Numbered from the stretch's first letter, positions 17,321-27,314 are shown. The stretch: DNA of 64,000 bases from Chelativorans intermedius (GCF_025398255.1 NZ_JAODNW010000020.1:62001-126000); one strand, 5' to 3'. The notes: a model not told the origin generated them from the sequence alone. Made by a program: numbers and translations.

Positions 17321-18070
17321 ATGCCGGCCAAGCTCTCCGTCAATCTTAACGCCGTCGCCATGCTGCGCAACCGGCGCGATCTTCCCTGGCCGAGCGTCAC
17401 CGGGCTCGGCCGCATCGCCCTGCAGGCAGGTGCTCACGGCCTGACCGTGCATCCGCGGCCCGATGAGCGCCACATCCGCTTCAGCGACCTGCCGGCCATT
17501 CGCGCCCTGATCGACGACTCCTTCCCGGATCGGGAGTTCAATGTGGAGGGCTATCCGAGCGAGGCGTTCCTGCGCCTCGTGGAGGAGAACCAGCCCGAGC
17601 AGGTCACTCTGGTTCCCGACGATCCCGCGCAGGCAACCTCGGATCATGGCTGGGACTTCGCTGCCGCCGCCGCTTTCCTGGGCCCCGTCGTCAAGCGGCT
17701 GAAGCGCAAGGGATTCCGTGTCTCGCTGTTCTGCAACCCGGACGAGAGCGAGGCGGGCCTGCGCGCCGCCAGGGAGACTGGCGCCGACCGGGTGGAGCTC
17801 TATACCGGGCCTTATGGGGCGAGCCACGACGATCCCGAAAGGGCGGAGCGGGAGCTGGACAAGCTGGCGCGCACGGCAGAAGCCGCCGCCGCCCTCGGCC
17901 TTGGCGTCAATGCCGGCCACGATCTGACGGTGGCGAACCTGCCCGCGCTCGCCCGCCGCATTCCCTTTCTGGCCGAGGTCTCCATCGGCCATGGGCTGAC
18001 GGCAGATGCGCTCGAACATGGCATGGCCGCCACGGTGCGCCGCTTTCTGGATGCCTGCGCGGCCGGATGA
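17321..18070 (+). CDS. pdxJ: Pyridoxine 5'-phosphate synthase
   Basis: 249 residues from the ATG at 17321. PdxJ condenses 1-deoxyxylulose 5-phosphate with 3-amino-2-oxopropyl phosphate to form vitamin B6. The TIM barrel shows [15 protein letters not shown] (substrate phosphate), [48 protein letters not shown] and GHDLTVANL. The asparagines and histidines of the active site are in place. It is not linked to other B6 genes here. Confidence 0.95.
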   Translation: MPAKLSVNLNAVAMLRNRRDLPWPSVTGLGRIALQAGAHGLTVHPRPDERHIRFSDLPAIRALIDDSFPDREFNVEGYPSEAFLRLVEENQPEQVTLVPDDPAQATSDHGWDFAAAAAFLGPVVKRLKRKGFRVSLFCNPDESEAGLRAARETGADRVELYTGPYGASHDDPERAERELDKLARTAEAAAALGLGVNAGHDLTVANLPALARRIPFLAEVSIGHGLTADALEHGMAATVRRFLDACAAG

Positions 18071-18079
18071 AGCGCTGCG

Positions 18080-18421
18080 CTACATGCGGGCCCACTTTTC
18101 GCTGCGGCAGAGAATGCGGCCGAGCAGGCAGCCGCTCATGGTGAAGACATCACCCTCGAGCTTGCCCTTGCCGTTATAGGTCTTGCCGTTGGCCGGATCG
18201 GTCACCTCGCCCCTGTAGCTGCCGTTGCCGGCCACCTCGAAACGGCCGATGCGTTTGCCCGCATGCGGCCCGGTCTTCAGCGTGATGCAGAGCGCGCCCC
18301 CGCAGGGGGCGATTTCCGCCGTGTTGCCTGAACCCGTCTTCCACAGACCCTCGATCGGATCGGCCAGCGCCGGGCCTGCCATGATCAGCAGCGCCGCGCC
18401 CGCCAGAAACATGCCGCGCAT
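18080..18421 (-). CDS. DUF2147-family secreted protein
   Basis: 113 residues. A signal peptide (MRGMFLAGAALLIMAGPALA) precedes a mature beta-rich domain: PIEGLWKTGSGNTAEIAPCG, then TDPANGKTYNGKGKLEG and CLLGRILCRSEKW, as in DUF2147. Four cysteines could form two disulfides. It is predicted to be periplasmic and to have a lipocalin-like small beta-barrel; its function is not known. It converges on pdxJ with nine bases between stops. Confidence 0.82.
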   Translation of the reverse strand: MRGMFLAGAALLIMAGPALADPIEGLWKTGSGNTAEIAPCGGALCITLKTGPHAGKRIGRFEVAGNGSYRGEVTDPANGKTYNGKGKLEGDVFTMSGCLLGRILCRSEKWARM

Positions 18422-18462
18422 CGTCTTATCCTCCCTCAGACCGGCGGCACCCCTTGCCGCCT

Positions 18463-18484
18463 ATTACGCGAACGTAAGCGTAAT
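18463..18484. promoter_or_regulatory. Inverted repeats in the gap between the DUF2147 gene and the Sel1-like gene
   Basis: ATTACGC (18463-18469) and GCGTAAT (18478-18484) form a 7-bp inverted repeat. Nested in it, TTACG-CGAA-CGTAA (18464-18477) resembles operators of acyl-CoA/branched-chain regulators. The site is about 40 bp upstream of the DUF2147 gene. The rest of the 419-bp gap (18422-18840) shows no gene. Confidence 0.35.
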
Positions 18485-18840
18485 ATATGAACGGCCGCGA
18501 TGGAAGATGCTTCTTTCTCGCTTCCGGGGCCTTCCGCGGCGGCGTCCGTCGGGTGTCCGGGCGGAGAATCGCCTCCGCGCCTTTCCGCCATGGTTAGAAA
18601 AGGGTTGCGCGCTCGTTTAAGATTTTTGGCCGGCGCAAAGCGCGAATGCCTTGTCCGCCCGGCCTTTGCATCCTTAACGGAATCCAGCGGTTTACGGAAT
18701 GTTTGAACTTTGTTTTCTGCAAATTAATCAAGGTATTTAACGTCGACTTCAGTCCCCCGGCGCCATTCTCGTGAGCATCGCAACCGCCAAAAAACAAGAA
18801 AGGCGGGCGGCTGTCAGGACGTCAAAACGGGGTTGAAAAA

Positions 18841-19107
18841 ATGGCACGTTTGGATCTTCAGGGGGCAGGCACGCCTTGCGCGGGCGGCACGGCGCAGCCG
18901 GAGATGCTTTTCCAGCTCGGCATGATGTATGCCACCGGCCGCGACTGCGACATGGATCTGGTCGCCGCGCACAAATGGCTCAACATTGCCGCCATCAAGG
19001 GCTCCGAGCGCGCCGCGCAGATGCGCGCGGAACTGGCCGGCGCCATGTCCAAGGCCGAGATTGCGCGCGCCCTGCGCGAGGCGCGCGAGTGGATGACGCA
19101 GCACTGA
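18841..19107 (+). CDS. Small Sel1-repeat-like protein
   Basis: 88 residues with one Sel1/TPR-like helical pair: LFQLGMMYATGRDCDMDLVAAHKWLNIAAIKGSERAAQMR. A second helix follows, MSKAEIARALREAREWM. This is a compact protein common in Rhizobiales, recognised by its DLVAAHKWxNIAAIKG core. Sel1 units mediate protein-protein contacts; the partner is unknown. The ribosome site is weak. Confidence 0.75.
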   Translation: MARLDLQGAGTPCAGGTAQPEMLFQLGMMYATGRDCDMDLVAAHKWLNIAAIKGSERAAQMRAELAGAMSKAEIARALREAREWMTQH

Positions 19108-19173
19108 ACCGCAGGGGCGGGGCCGCGCTCCGTCCGCGCTTCCGGCTGTCGCCGCAACCGCCTTTGCAAGCGC

Positions 19174-21123
19174 TCAGGAAAAGCGCACCAGCACAGCGCC
19201 ATCGCTGACCTGCGCACCCTCGGCGGCGATTTCGGCGATGACGCCGTCATGGGGTGCGGTGATGGTGTGCTCCATCTTCATGGCCTCCAGCACGAGCAGC
19301 GGCTCGCCCTTCTTCACCCGCTTGTTCGCTGCCGCGCGCACCAGCTTGACGAGCCCCGGCATGGGCGCGCGCAGGCTGTCGCCGCCGGCCGCCTCCTCCT
19401 CGGCCAGCCCCAGCGGGTCATGCAGGCGGAAGGTGTGGCTGTCCGCGCCCTCGAAGACGGTGACATGTCCCGGCCAGACGGCAAGCCGCACGTTCTCGCC
19501 AGGGGTCAGCGTGACCGTCTTTTCTCCATCCGCAGCGTCGAGGCACACGGCAAAGCGGCCGTCCCCCAGTCCGGTGACGGTGTGCGGCAGGGCGCGCTCC
19601 CCGAGGTGGATGGTGCGCGGATGCACCGGCGGGCGGAAATGGCCATAGGCGGAGATGGCGTCAAAGGGGTCGGGCGCTTGCGGTTTCCATGTCGCCCCGC
19701 AGGCGGCCAGCGCGGCCTGCGCGATGGTGCGCGTATCGGGCGCCGGCGTGGCGGTCAGCGCCTCCTGCCGCCGCTCGATCAGGCCCGTATCGACATCGCC
19801 GGCAAGAAACCCTTCGTCGCGCGCAAGCCGCGCCAGAAAGGCCGTGTTGACGGTGGTGCCGGCGATCTCGGTCTGCGCCAATGCGGCGGCAAGCGCGTCG
19901 AGAGCGTCCGCGCGATCCTGCGCATGGACGATGAGCTTGGCAATCATCGGATCGTAGTGCGGCGAGACGGCATCGCCCTCGCGCACCCCGGCATCCACCC
20001 GCAGGTGGGCCTTTGCCGCGCCGTCGGGAAAGCGCAGGCGGTGCAGCGTCCCCGTGGCCGGCAGGAAGCCGCGCGCCGCGTCCTCGGCATAGATGCGCGC
20101 TTCCACCGCGTGGCCGGACAGCGCGATGCGCTCCTGGGCCAAAGGCAGCGCCTCGCCGGCAGCCACCCGAAGCTGCCACTCCACCAGGTCGAGGCCGGTC
20201 ACCATTTCGGTGACGGGATGCTCCACCTGCAGGCGCGTGTTCATCTCCATGAACCAGAAGCGGTCGGGCCGGAGGCCGTCGGAGACATCGGCGATGAACT
20301 CCACGGTGCCTGCCCCTTGATAGCCGATGGCCCGCGCGGCCGTGACCGCTGCTTCGGTCATTGCCGCGCGCATGGCGCTGGTCATGCCGGGGGCGGGGGC
20401 CTCTTCAATCACCTTCTGGTGCCGGCGCTGGGCCGAGCAGTCGCGCTCGAAGAGGTGCACCACATTGCCGTGGCGGTCGCCGAAGACCTGCACCTCGATA
20501 TGCCGCGGCGTCTCGATCAGCTTTTCCACCAGCACCCGCCCGTCGCCGAAGGCGGCCTTGGCCTCCCGCCGGGCGGTCGCCAGTGCGTCCGAAAGCGCCT
20601 CCGGCCGGTCGACGCGCCGCATGCCCTTGCCGCCGCCGCCGGCCCGCGCCTTGACGAGCACCGGATAGCCGATCTCGCGCGCCTTGCGCGCCAGCACCAC
20701 CAGCTCCTGCGCCTCGCCATGGTAGCCGGGCACCACGGGCACGCCGGCCTTCTCCATCAGTCGCTTGGCCGCGTCCTTCAGCCCCATGGCGCGGATGGCG
20801 GCGGCAGGCGGGCCGATGAAGACCAGGCCGGCGGCCTCCACCGCCTCGGCGAACTCCGGGTTCTCCGACAGGAAACCATAGCCGGGGTGGATGGCCTCCG
20901 CCCCGCACTTCCTCGCCGCCGCGATGATCCGCTCACCCGCCAGATAGCTCTCTGCGGCGGGCGCCGCACCCACATGCACCGCCTCATCGGCCATGGCCAC
21001 ATGCATGGCGCGGCTGTCGGCATCGGAATAGACGGCGACGGTGGCAATCCCCAGCCGCCGCGCCGTGCGGATGATGCGAACGGCGATTTCGCCGCGATTG
21101 GCGATGAGGATCTTCCTGAACAT
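19174..21123 (-). CDS. Acyl-CoA carboxylase, biotin carboxylase + biotin carrier subunit (methylcrotonyl-CoA type)
   Basis: 649 residues from the ATG at 21123, preceded by GGAGG. The biotin carboxylase half starts MFRKILIANRGEIAVRIIRT and has GGGGKGMRRV (ATP-grasp loop) and MEMNTRLQVEHPVTE. The biotin carrier domain at the end carries LEAMKMEH with the biotinylated Lys at residue 616. The enzyme carboxylates biotin with ATP and bicarbonate. The downstream partner (carboxyltransferase, 21973-23580) and isovaleryl-CoA dehydrogenase point to 3-methylcrotonyl-CoA as substrate, that is, leucine breakdown. A plus-strand gene separates it from its partner. Confidence 0.9.
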   Translation of the reverse strand: MFRKILIANRGEIAVRIIRTARRLGIATVAVYSDADSRAMHVAMADEAVHVGAAPAAESYLAGERIIAAARKCGAEAIHPGYGFLSENPEFAEAVEAAGLVFIGPPAAAIRAMGLKDAAKRLMEKAGVPVVPGYHGEAQELVVLARKAREIGYPVLVKARAGGGGKGMRRVDRPEALSDALATARREAKAAFGDGRVLVEKLIETPRHIEVQVFGDRHGNVVHLFERDCSAQRRHQKVIEEAPAPGMTSAMRAAMTEAAVTAARAIGYQGAGTVEFIADVSDGLRPDRFWFMEMNTRLQVEHPVTEMVTGLDLVEWQLRVAAGEALPLAQERIALSGHAVEARIYAEDAARGFLPATGTLHRLRFPDGAAKAHLRVDAGVREGDAVSPHYDPMIAKLIVHAQDRADALDALAAALAQTEIAGTTVNTAFLARLARDEGFLAGDVDTGLIERRQEALTATPAPDTRTIAQAALAACGATWKPQAPDPFDAISAYGHFRPPVHPRTIHLGERALPHTVTGLGDGRFAVCLDAADGEKTVTLTPGENVRLAVWPGHVTVFEGADSHTFRLHDPLGLAEEEAAGGDSLRAPMPGLVKLVRAAANKRVKKGEPLLVLEAMKMEHTITAPHDGVIAEIAAEGAQVSDGAVLVRFS

Positions 21124-21272
21124 GCAGCCTCCTCGGATGATTTGCCGATCTATAGCGCAGGGGCGTTCCCGCCGCCACGCGCCGGCGCTGCCTCGCCCGC
21201 CGCAGGCGCATTGCAAGCAGGCGGCACATGGCCTAACCCTTGCCTCGGTTCGAGCACTGTCGGAGCCCCCGG

Positions 21273-21866
21273 ATGAAGGCGAAGCTTTTCGCGCTTGCAA
21301 CGCTTGCAGCCCTGCTGCCGGCTGTGTCGGCGCGGGCGGAATGGCAGGCGGTGGAGCGCATCGAAACCTATGCGGTCTCTGGCCGCACGGGCATCGCGCT
21401 CTATCGGTCCATCGGCGAGCGCGGGCCGAAGGTGGGCATCGGCCGCGCCATCGCCTATACCGACTACAGGCTGACATGGCGGCGGGACTACCGGCCGGAG
21501 GACGGCGGGTGCCGACTGGCCGCAGCGGTGCCAAATCTCACCATCACCTATCGCCTGCCGGCGCCGGCAGACACGCTGCCGCCCGCCACGCGCCGCCTGT
21601 GGGAGACCTTCATCGCCGGTGTGGAGGTGCATGAGCGCGGCCACGGCGCCATCATCCTCGACGTTGTGAAGAAGATCGAAGCCATATCCGTCGGCCTGGC
21701 GGTCGCGGACGATCCCGACTGCACGAAGACCCGCGCCGAGCTTCAGCGCCGCCTCGTGCCGCTGGCCGAGGAGCTGCGCCGGAGAAACCGGGACTTCGAC
21801 CGCGAGGAGATGAGCGAAGGCGGGAATGTTCACCGGCTGGTGCTGGGGCTGGTCAACGGCGGCTGA
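21273..21866 (+). CDS. DUF922-family putative secreted Zn protease
   Basis: 197 residues from the ATG at 21273. A signal peptide (MKAKLFALATLAALLPAVSA, then RAE) precedes a domain with the HERGH zinc-ligand motif in VEVHERGHGAIILDVVKKIE, the DUF922 hallmark. Conserved Arg/Trp/Tyr-rich strands precede it (AYTDYRLTWRRDYRP). It is probably periplasmic; substrate unknown. It lies on the plus strand between the two carboxylase subunit genes, an unusual interruption. Confidence 0.82.
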   Translation: MKAKLFALATLAALLPAVSARAEWQAVERIETYAVSGRTGIALYRSIGERGPKVGIGRAIAYTDYRLTWRRDYRPEDGGCRLAAAVPNLTITYRLPAPADTLPPATRRLWETFIAGVEVHERGHGAIILDVVKKIEAISVGLAVADDPDCTKTRAELQRRLVPLAEELRRRNRDFDREEMSEGGNVHRLVLGLVNGG

Positions 21867-21972
21867 AAGCCCGAGGCCACGCGCGCCGGCATGAGCCGCC
21901 CGAACGCGGGCGCGATCGGCACGGGCTGTGCGCATGCGCGGGAGAAGCCGGCGGCGGCCCATCCCGATCCCC

Positions 21973-23580
21973 TCACATCCGAAACACCCCAAACCGCGTC
22001 TCCTCCACCGGCGCGTTGAGCGCCGTCGACACGCTGAGCGCCAGCACCTCGCGCGTCCTGGCCGGGTCGATGATGCCGTCGTCCCACAGCCGGGCGCTGG
22101 AATAGAGGGGGTGGCCTTCGCGCTCGTATTTTTCGAGGATCGGCCTCTTGAAGGCTGCTTCCTCTGCTTCCGTCCACGCGCCGCCCTTCCGCTCGATGCC
22201 CTCGCGCTTGACGATCGCCAGCACTTCCGCCGCCTGCTCGCCGCCCATGACGGAAATGCGCGCATTCGGCCACATCCACAGGAAACGGGGGGAAAAGGCG
22301 CGTCCGCACATGCCATAGTTGCCGGCGCCGAAGGAGCCGCCGATGATGGTGGTGATCTTCGGCACCCGGGCGGTGGCCACCGCCGTGACGAGCTTTGCGC
22401 CATCCTTGGCGATGCCGCCTGCTTCATACTTCCTGCCCACCATGAAGCCCGTGATGTTCTGCAGGAAGAGGAGGGGAATACCGCGCTGGCAGCAAAGCTC
22501 GATGAAGTGCGCGCCCTTGAGGGCGGATTCGGAAAACAGCACCCCGTTGTTGGCCACCAGGCCCACGGGCATTCCATGCAGATGGGCAAAGCCCGTGACG
22601 AGTGTGGTGCCGTAATTGGCCTTGAACTCGTCGAGCTGCGAACCGTCCACGATCCGGGCGATCACCTCGCGCACGTCATAGGGCTGGCGCACATCCGCGG
22701 GCACGATGCCGTAGATCTCACGCGGATCGTAAAGGGGCGGAATCGGCTTCTGAAGATCGAATGCTATCGTCTTCTTCCGGTTGAGGTTTTTCACGATGCG
22801 ACGCACGATGGCAAGGGCGTGCTCGTCATTGAGCGCATAGTGGTCCGCCACGCCGGACTCGCGCGTGTGCACCTCCGCACCGCCCAGCTCCTCCGCCGTC
22901 ACCACCTCGCCGGTGGCCGCCTTCACGAGCGGCGGGCCGCCCAGGAAGATGGTGGCATTGCCCTTCACCATCACCGTCTCGTCGCTCATCGCCGGTACAT
23001 AGGCCCCGCCCGCCGTGCACGAGCCCATGACACAGGCGATCTGCGGAATGCCGCGTGCCGACATGTTGGCCTGATTGTAGAAGATGCGGCCGAAATGCTC
23101 CCGGTCGGGAAAGACCTCGTCCTGATTGGGCAGGTTCGCGCCGCCGGAATCCACCAGATAGATGCATGGCAGGTTGTTCTCGAGCGCGATCTCCTGGGCG
23201 CGCAGGTGCTTCTTGACGGTCAGCGGATAGTAGGTGCCACCCTTCACCGTGGCGTCGTTGACCACGATCATGCACTCGCGCCCCGACACGCGGCCGACGC
23301 CGGCGATGAGGCCGGCAGAGGCGATATCGCCCTCATACATGCCCCAGGCTGCGAACTGGCCGATCTCCAGGAAAGGCGCGCCGACGTCGAGAAGCCGGGC
23401 AAGCCGGTCCCGCGGCAGAAGCTTGCCGCGGGACGTGTGGCGGGCACGCGCCTCCTGCGAGCCGCCGCGCTCGATCTCGGCAGCCTTTTCCGCCATCTCG
23501 GCCACCAGCGCCTTCATGCGCGCCGCATTGGCGCGGAAGGTCTCGGAGGAGGGGGAAAGCTGGGACTCGATGACCGTCAT
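21973..23580 (-). CDS. mccB: Methylcrotonyl-CoA carboxylase, carboxyltransferase subunit
   Basis: 535 residues from the ATG at 23580. It moves carboxyl from biotin to 3-methylcrotonyl-CoA in leucine degradation. The crotonase-fold domains show [20 protein letters not shown], the acyl-CoA carboxylase signature that in this group distinguishes MccB from Pcc[22 protein letters not shown], and [15 protein letters not shown] in the C-terminal half. It is 49 bp downstream of isovaleryl-CoA dehydrogenase on the same strand, in pathway order. Confidence 0.93.
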   Translation of the reverse strand: MTVIESQLSPSSETFRANAARMKALVAEMAEKAAEIERGGSQEARARHTSRGKLLPRDRLARLLDVGAPFLEIGQFAAWGMYEGDIASAGLIAGVGRVSGRECMIVVNDATVKGGTYYPLTVKKHLRAQEIALENNLPCIYLVDSGGANLPNQDEVFPDREHFGRIFYNQANMSARGIPQIACVMGSCTAGGAYVPAMSDETVMVKGNATIFLGGPPLVKAATGEVVTAEELGGAEVHTRESGVADHYALNDEHALAIVRRIVKNLNRKKTIAFDLQKPIPPLYDPREIYGIVPADVRQPYDVREVIARIVDGSQLDEFKANYGTTLVTGFAHLHGMPVGLVANNGVLFSESALKGAHFIELCCQRGIPLLFLQNITGFMVGRKYEAGGIAKDGAKLVTAVATARVPKITTIIGGSFGAGNYGMCGRAFSPRFLWMWPNARISVMGGEQAAEVLAIVKREGIERKGGAWTEAEEAAFKRPILEKYEREGHPLYSSARLWDDGIIDPARTREVLALSVSTALNAPVEETRFGVFRM

Positions 23581-23629
23581 GATTCGCCGATCATTGTCTG
23601 CATCGGGGTGCGGTTCAAGGGACGGCTGT

Positions 23630-24793
23630 TCATGCGCCTTCCCCCACGATCTCCCGCCCGACCAGCCAGCGGCGGACCTCCGAGGTGCCGGCGCCGATCT
23701 CGTAGAGCTTGGCATCGCGCAACAGGCGCCCGGTGGGATACTCGTTGACATAGCCGTTGCCGCCGAGAAGCTGGATGGCGTCAAGGGCCACCTGCGTGGC
23801 CCGTTCGGCGGCGAAGAGGATGCAGCCGGCGGCATCCTTGCGGGCTGGCGCCCCCCGGTCGCACGCCGTGGCAACGGCGTAGACATAGGCGCGCGAGGCA
23901 TTGAGCGCGGTGTACATGTCGGCCAGCTTACCCTGCACGAGCTGGAAGGCGCCGACCGGCTGGCCGAACTGCCGCCGCTCGCGCACATAGGGAACCGCAA
24001 CGTCGAGACAGGCCGCCATGATGCCGAGCGGGCCGCCCGCCAGCACCACGCGCTCATAGTCGAGACCGGACATCAGCACCTTGATGCCCTCTCCCTCCAC
24101 GCCCAGCACGTTCTCGAAGGGCACTTCCACATTCTCGAACACCAGCTCCCCCGTGTTGGAGCCGCGCATTCCCAGCTTGTCGAGCTTCTGGGCGACGGAA
24201 AAGCCCGGCATCCCGCGCTCGACGATGAAGGCTGTGATGCTGCGCGCGGCCGCCTGCGGCGCCGTCCTGGCATAGACGACCAGCGTGCCGGCATCGGGGC
24301 CGTTGGTGATCCACATCTTGGAGCCGTTGAGCACGAAGCGGTCGTTCTTCTTTTCCGCCGTCAGCCGCATGGACAGAACGTCCGAACCGGCGCCCGCCTC
24401 GGACATGGCGAGGGCACCCACCGTCTCGCCCGAGCACAGGGCCGGCAGGTATTTCCGCTTCTGCTCCGGCGTGCCCCAGCGGCTGATCTGGTTGACGCAG
24501 AGATTGGAGTGGGCGCCATAGGACAGGCCGACGGCGGCGCAGGCCCTGGAGATTTCCTCCATTGCCACCACATGCGCCAGATAGCCCATGCCGGAGCCGC
24601 CGAATTCCGGCTCGGCGGTGATGCCGAGCAGGCCGAGCGCGCCTATTTCGGCCCACAGAGGGGCGGGAAAATCGTTGCGTGCGTCAGCCTCCGCCGCCAG
24701 CGGCGCGATCTTTTCCTGCGCGAAGCGGTGCACCGTCTCGCGAAGTGCCTCGATCTCCTCGCCAAGCCCGAAGCCGAGTGTCTGCATGAACAT
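23630..24793 (-). CDS. ivd: Isovaleryl-CoA dehydrogenase
   Basis: 387 residues, full length for the acyl-CoA dehydrogenase family. It oxidises isovaleryl-CoA to 3-methylcrotonyl-CoA with FAD and hands electrons to ETF. The catalytic Glu sits in [16 protein letters not shown] (E247), the position special to isovaleryl-CoA dehydrogenase rather than the C-terminal Glu of most relatives. FAD motifs are [15 protein letters not shown] and [30 protein letters not shown] is near the end. It is likely co-transcribed with the TetR gene upstream and mccB downstream. Confidence 0.93.
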   Translation of the reverse strand: MFMQTLGFGLGEEIEALRETVHRFAQEKIAPLAAEADARNDFPAPLWAEIGALGLLGITAEPEFGGSGMGYLAHVVAMEEISRACAAVGLSYGAHSNLCVNQISRWGTPEQKRKYLPALCSGETVGALAMSEAGAGSDVLSMRLTAEKKNDRFVLNGSKMWITNGPDAGTLVVYARTAPQAAARSITAFIVERGMPGFSVAQKLDKLGMRGSNTGELVFENVEVPFENVLGVEGEGIKVLMSGLDYERVVLAGGPLGIMAACLDVAVPYVRERRQFGQPVGAFQLVQGKLADMYTALNASRAYVYAVATACDRGAPARKDAAGCILFAAERATQVALDAIQLLGGNGYVNEYPTGRLLRDAKLYEIGAGTSEVRRWLVGREIVGEGA

Positions 24794-24808
24794 CGTGAGA
24801 TCCTCCCG

Positions 24809-25405
24809 TCAGGCCGCAGCGCCGACAAGGCGCAGCGTCATGATGTGATAGGTATGTGCCACCTCCTCCACGGAGAGCCGCTCATCCGGCCGGAACCAGA
24901 CGATGACGCCGGTGATCATCTGGATGATGGCCATGGCCGTCAGCGCCGTGTCCTCGATGCGGAAGACATCGGACTGCGCGCCGGCGCGCAGGATGTTGCG
25001 CAGCTCCTTCTCGTAGCTGCCGCGCAGGCGCAGGATATGCGACAACCGTGCGGGCGACAGGCTTCTCAGCTCCATATTGCTGACATGGGTGGAGTGCCGC
25101 CGTGCGACGTGAAAACGGATGTGGTTGTCCACGAAGGCGGCAAGCCGGGCGGCCGCGTCTCCGGTCTCGGGCCGGGCTGCTTCCCAGGAGGCGATGAGCG
25201 CTTCCATGTGGGCGCGCATCAGCGTGTAGAGCAGCTCTTCCTTGGTGGGGAAATAGCGGTAGAGCGCCGCCGGCTGCACGCCCACCTCCGCGGCGAGCTG
25301 GCGCATGGACACGGCCTCGAAGCCGTGCCGCGCCATCAGCCGCAGCGCCGCCTCGCGTATGGCGGCCTCGGTCTTCTCTCCATTGGAACCTGCGGTGCGT
25401 GCCAT
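24809..25405 (-). CDS. TetR/AcrR-family regulator of the leucine-degradation operon
   Basis: 198 residues from the ATG at 25405, preceded by AAGGA; an in-frame GTG at 25423 is possible. The helix-turn-helix is IREAALRLMARHGFEAVSMR followed by QLAAEVGVQPAALYRYFPTK. The C-terminal ligand domain is helical with a WFRPDERLSVEEVAHTYH end. It lies 15 bp before ivd, so it probably represses its own operon and responds to an acyl-CoA intermediate; this is inferred from context. Confidence 0.85.
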   Translation of the reverse strand: MARTAGSNGEKTEAAIREAALRLMARHGFEAVSMRQLAAEVGVQPAALYRYFPTKEELLYTLMRAHMEALIASWEAARPETGDAAARLAAFVDNHIRFHVARRHSTHVSNMELRSLSPARLSHILRLRGSYEKELRNILRAGAQSDVFRIEDTALTAMAIIQMITGVIVWFRPDERLSVEEVAHTYHIMTLRLVGAAA

Positions 25406-25427
25406 GGCGGTGGTCCTTGACACGGAA

Positions 25428-25451
25428 TTAATAGAACGTACGTTTAATTAT
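25428..25451. promoter_or_regulatory. Candidate TetR operator
   Basis: The perfect palindrome AACGTACGTT (25435-25444) is flanked by AT-rich near-symmetric arms (TTAAT... and ...TAATTA). It sits about 30 bp upstream of the TetR start and between it and the divergent small gene. Its size and place fit autoregulation by the adjacent regulator. Confidence 0.5.
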
Positions 25452-25538
25452 GGCAATAGCGTCTTTCCGGCGCGGATGGAACCGCGCGGCGGTATCGCGC
25501 ATTGTAGAGGCGGTGAACGAGCGAGAAGGGAGACAGCC

Positions 25539-25769
25539 ATGGCCGATCTTCTGACCAGGGAAGGGGTGCGCCGCATTCTGGGGCCGGTGGACGATGCGTT
25601 TCTGGCCGAGCTCGCGGCCACGGGCGCCAGCGACCGTGACGTTGCCGAGGCATTTGCCTGGGTGACCAATGACGAGGCGCTGATGAACGATTTTCGCCCC
25701 CTGCCCAAGGGCAAGGCGGCCGATCTGGTGGAGATCCTGGAGCACCGCCTGGCACCGGAGGATGAATGA
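25539..25769 (+). CDS. Small hypothetical protein
   Basis: 76 residues from the ATG at 25539 with a GGGAG ribosome site. The sequence is acidic and helical (GPVDDAFLAELAATGASDRDVAEAFAWV) and carries no cysteines or membrane segments. No family is recognised with certainty. It is divergent from the TetR gene and converges on the hisC-type gene. Confidence 0.6.
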   Translation: MADLLTREGVRRILGPVDDAFLAELAATGASDRDVAEAFAWVTNDEALMNDFRPLPKGKAADLVEILEHRLAPEDE

Positions 25770-25842
25770 GCCGCGGCCGGCACGCCGCTGGCCGGAGAGC
25801 GGCGCGGCGGGGCAGCACCCAAGGCGCCCCGCCATGGGCCGT

Positions 25843-26955
25843 TCACGCCGCCCCAGCCTCCTCCAGCGCCGGGGCAAGCGCTGATTCGAACACGTCGACC
25901 TCGTCCTGCGGGCCGACACTGACGCGGATGCAGCGGTCGAGCCTTGGTGCCATGGGCTTGCGCACGAAGACGTCGCGCGCGTCCAGCGCCTTGAGCACTC
26001 GCAGGGCAAAGGCGCCGTCGCGTCCGCAGTCGATGGTGACGAAATTGGTGGCCGAGGGCAGGGCGGCAAGCCCGTGCCTTTCCGCAATCGCCGCCAGGCG
26101 TCGCCGGCAGGCGTCGACCAGCTCCACGACCTTGCGCAGATGCGCCTCGTCCTCGAGCGCGGCAAGGGCGGCGGCCTGCGTCATGCGCGTCATGCCGAAA
26201 TGGTTGCGCACCTTGTCGAAGGCGCGGATTGCCTCTGCCGGGCCGATGCAGTAGCCGCATCGCAGCCCCGCCAGCCCATAGACCTTGGAGAAGGTGCGCA
26301 TCCGCAGCACATTGGGCCGCTCCGGCTCCAGCGGCGGCAGTGCGCCGGCCGGCGCGGTCTCGCAATAGGCCTCGTCGAGCACCAGCATGGTGGTCTCGGG
26401 CAGGGCGTCGATGAAGCGGGCGATCTCCTCACCGCTCCACCACGTGCCCATGGGGTTGTCCGGGTTGGAGAGGTAGACAAGGCGCGCCCGCTCGCGCCGC
26501 GCCGCCTCGGCAAGCCCCTCCAGGCTTTCCCTGTCCCCTTCATAGGGCACCGTGACGAGGCGGGCGCCGAATCCGGCGACATGATAGTTGAAGGTGGGAT
26601 AGGCACCGAGCGAGGTGACGACCGGCGTGCCCGGCCCCGCATATTGCCGCACGACGAGGCCGAGCAGCCCGTCGATGCCTTCGCCCACCACGATGTTGGA
26701 AGACGCCACGCCGAGACGCGCCGCCAACGCCTGGCGCAGATCGTGGCTTTCGGGATCGCCATATTTCCACATCTCGGGCGCGGCCGCGCGCATCGCCTCG
26801 ACGACGCCGGGCGAGGGGCCGAAGCCGTTCTCATTGGCGCCGAGCCGGGCACGGAACGGCCGGCCGCGCAGCCGCTCCTGCGTCTCGGGACCGACGAAGG
26901 GAACGGTTTCGGGCAGGCTTTCCACGAGCGGGGTAAGGGGAGGGCGCTGGGGCAT
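25843..26955 (-). CDS. hisC: Histidinol-phosphate-type aminotransferase
   Basis: 370 residues of fold-type I PLP enzyme. Seen are GANENGFGPSPGVVEAM near the N-terminus, YLSNPDNPMGTW, LVLDEAYCE (PLP-binding Asp) and RTFSKVYGLAGLRCGYCIG with the Schiff-base Lys. RVSVGPQDEVD is near the C-terminus. It likely converts histidinol phosphate in histidine synthesis, or acts as an aromatic/tyrosine-type homolog; Rhizobiales often carry several. No other his gene is near. Confidence 0.82.
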   Translation of the reverse strand: MPQRPPLTPLVESLPETVPFVGPETQERLRGRPFRARLGANENGFGPSPGVVEAMRAAAPEMWKYGDPESHDLRQALAARLGVASSNIVVGEGIDGLLGLVVRQYAGPGTPVVTSLGAYPTFNYHVAGFGARLVTVPYEGDRESLEGLAEAARRERARLVYLSNPDNPMGTWWSGEEIARFIDALPETTMLVLDEAYCETAPAGALPPLEPERPNVLRMRTFSKVYGLAGLRCGYCIGPAEAIRAFDKVRNHFGMTRMTQAAALAALEDEAHLRKVVELVDACRRRLAAIAERHGLAALPSATNFVTIDCGRDGAFALRVLKALDARDVFVRKPMAPRLDRCIRVSVGPQDEVDVFESALAPALEEAGAA

Positions 26956-26991
26956 GGACGTCTTTGCCTTGCTGGATGCTTCGCCGTTTCT

Positions 26992-27091
26992 TAGACCGGT
27001 TCATCGTTTCTATGAAACGCTGATCCGGTCCATCCATCTGTTTGTTTTGCCGCATTTGTGCGACGCCAGATGGTTCCATCTGGCTGCAAAA
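26992..27091. repeat. Double-hairpin intergenic repeat, copy 2
   Basis: A 100-bp element matching 3369-3465 at roughly nine of ten bases. It carries GACCGG/CCGGTC outer arms, CGTTTC-TAT-GAAACG inner arms, and GCCAGATGG-TT-CCATCTGGC. It lies 37 bp upstream of the hisC-type gene and before the integrase 3' end. The remaining bases to 27314 hold no recognised gene. Confidence 0.75.
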
Positions 27092-27314
27092 GGCAGAAAA
27101 TGGAGCCCAACCCTTCCTTGACAAACATGGATACTGTAGCGGCTTCGCATGAGCCATGCAAAACAGCTTCGCGCAGAACGGCTCCCGCAGGAAGGCGGAT
27201 GACCGGCGGGCTGCCGGCGACCCGGACCGCCACGACCGCCCGCCCTTCGCCGCTGCCGCCGGCACTCCTGCCGGGCAGATCCGGCGGGCGCTCGGGGAGG
27301 CCGGTGCTGTCCGC

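Noticed and set aside
19249-21276. Open frame of 675 codons opposite the biotin carboxylase gene
   Set aside because: Shadow frame; the minus-strand product has all catalytic motifs.
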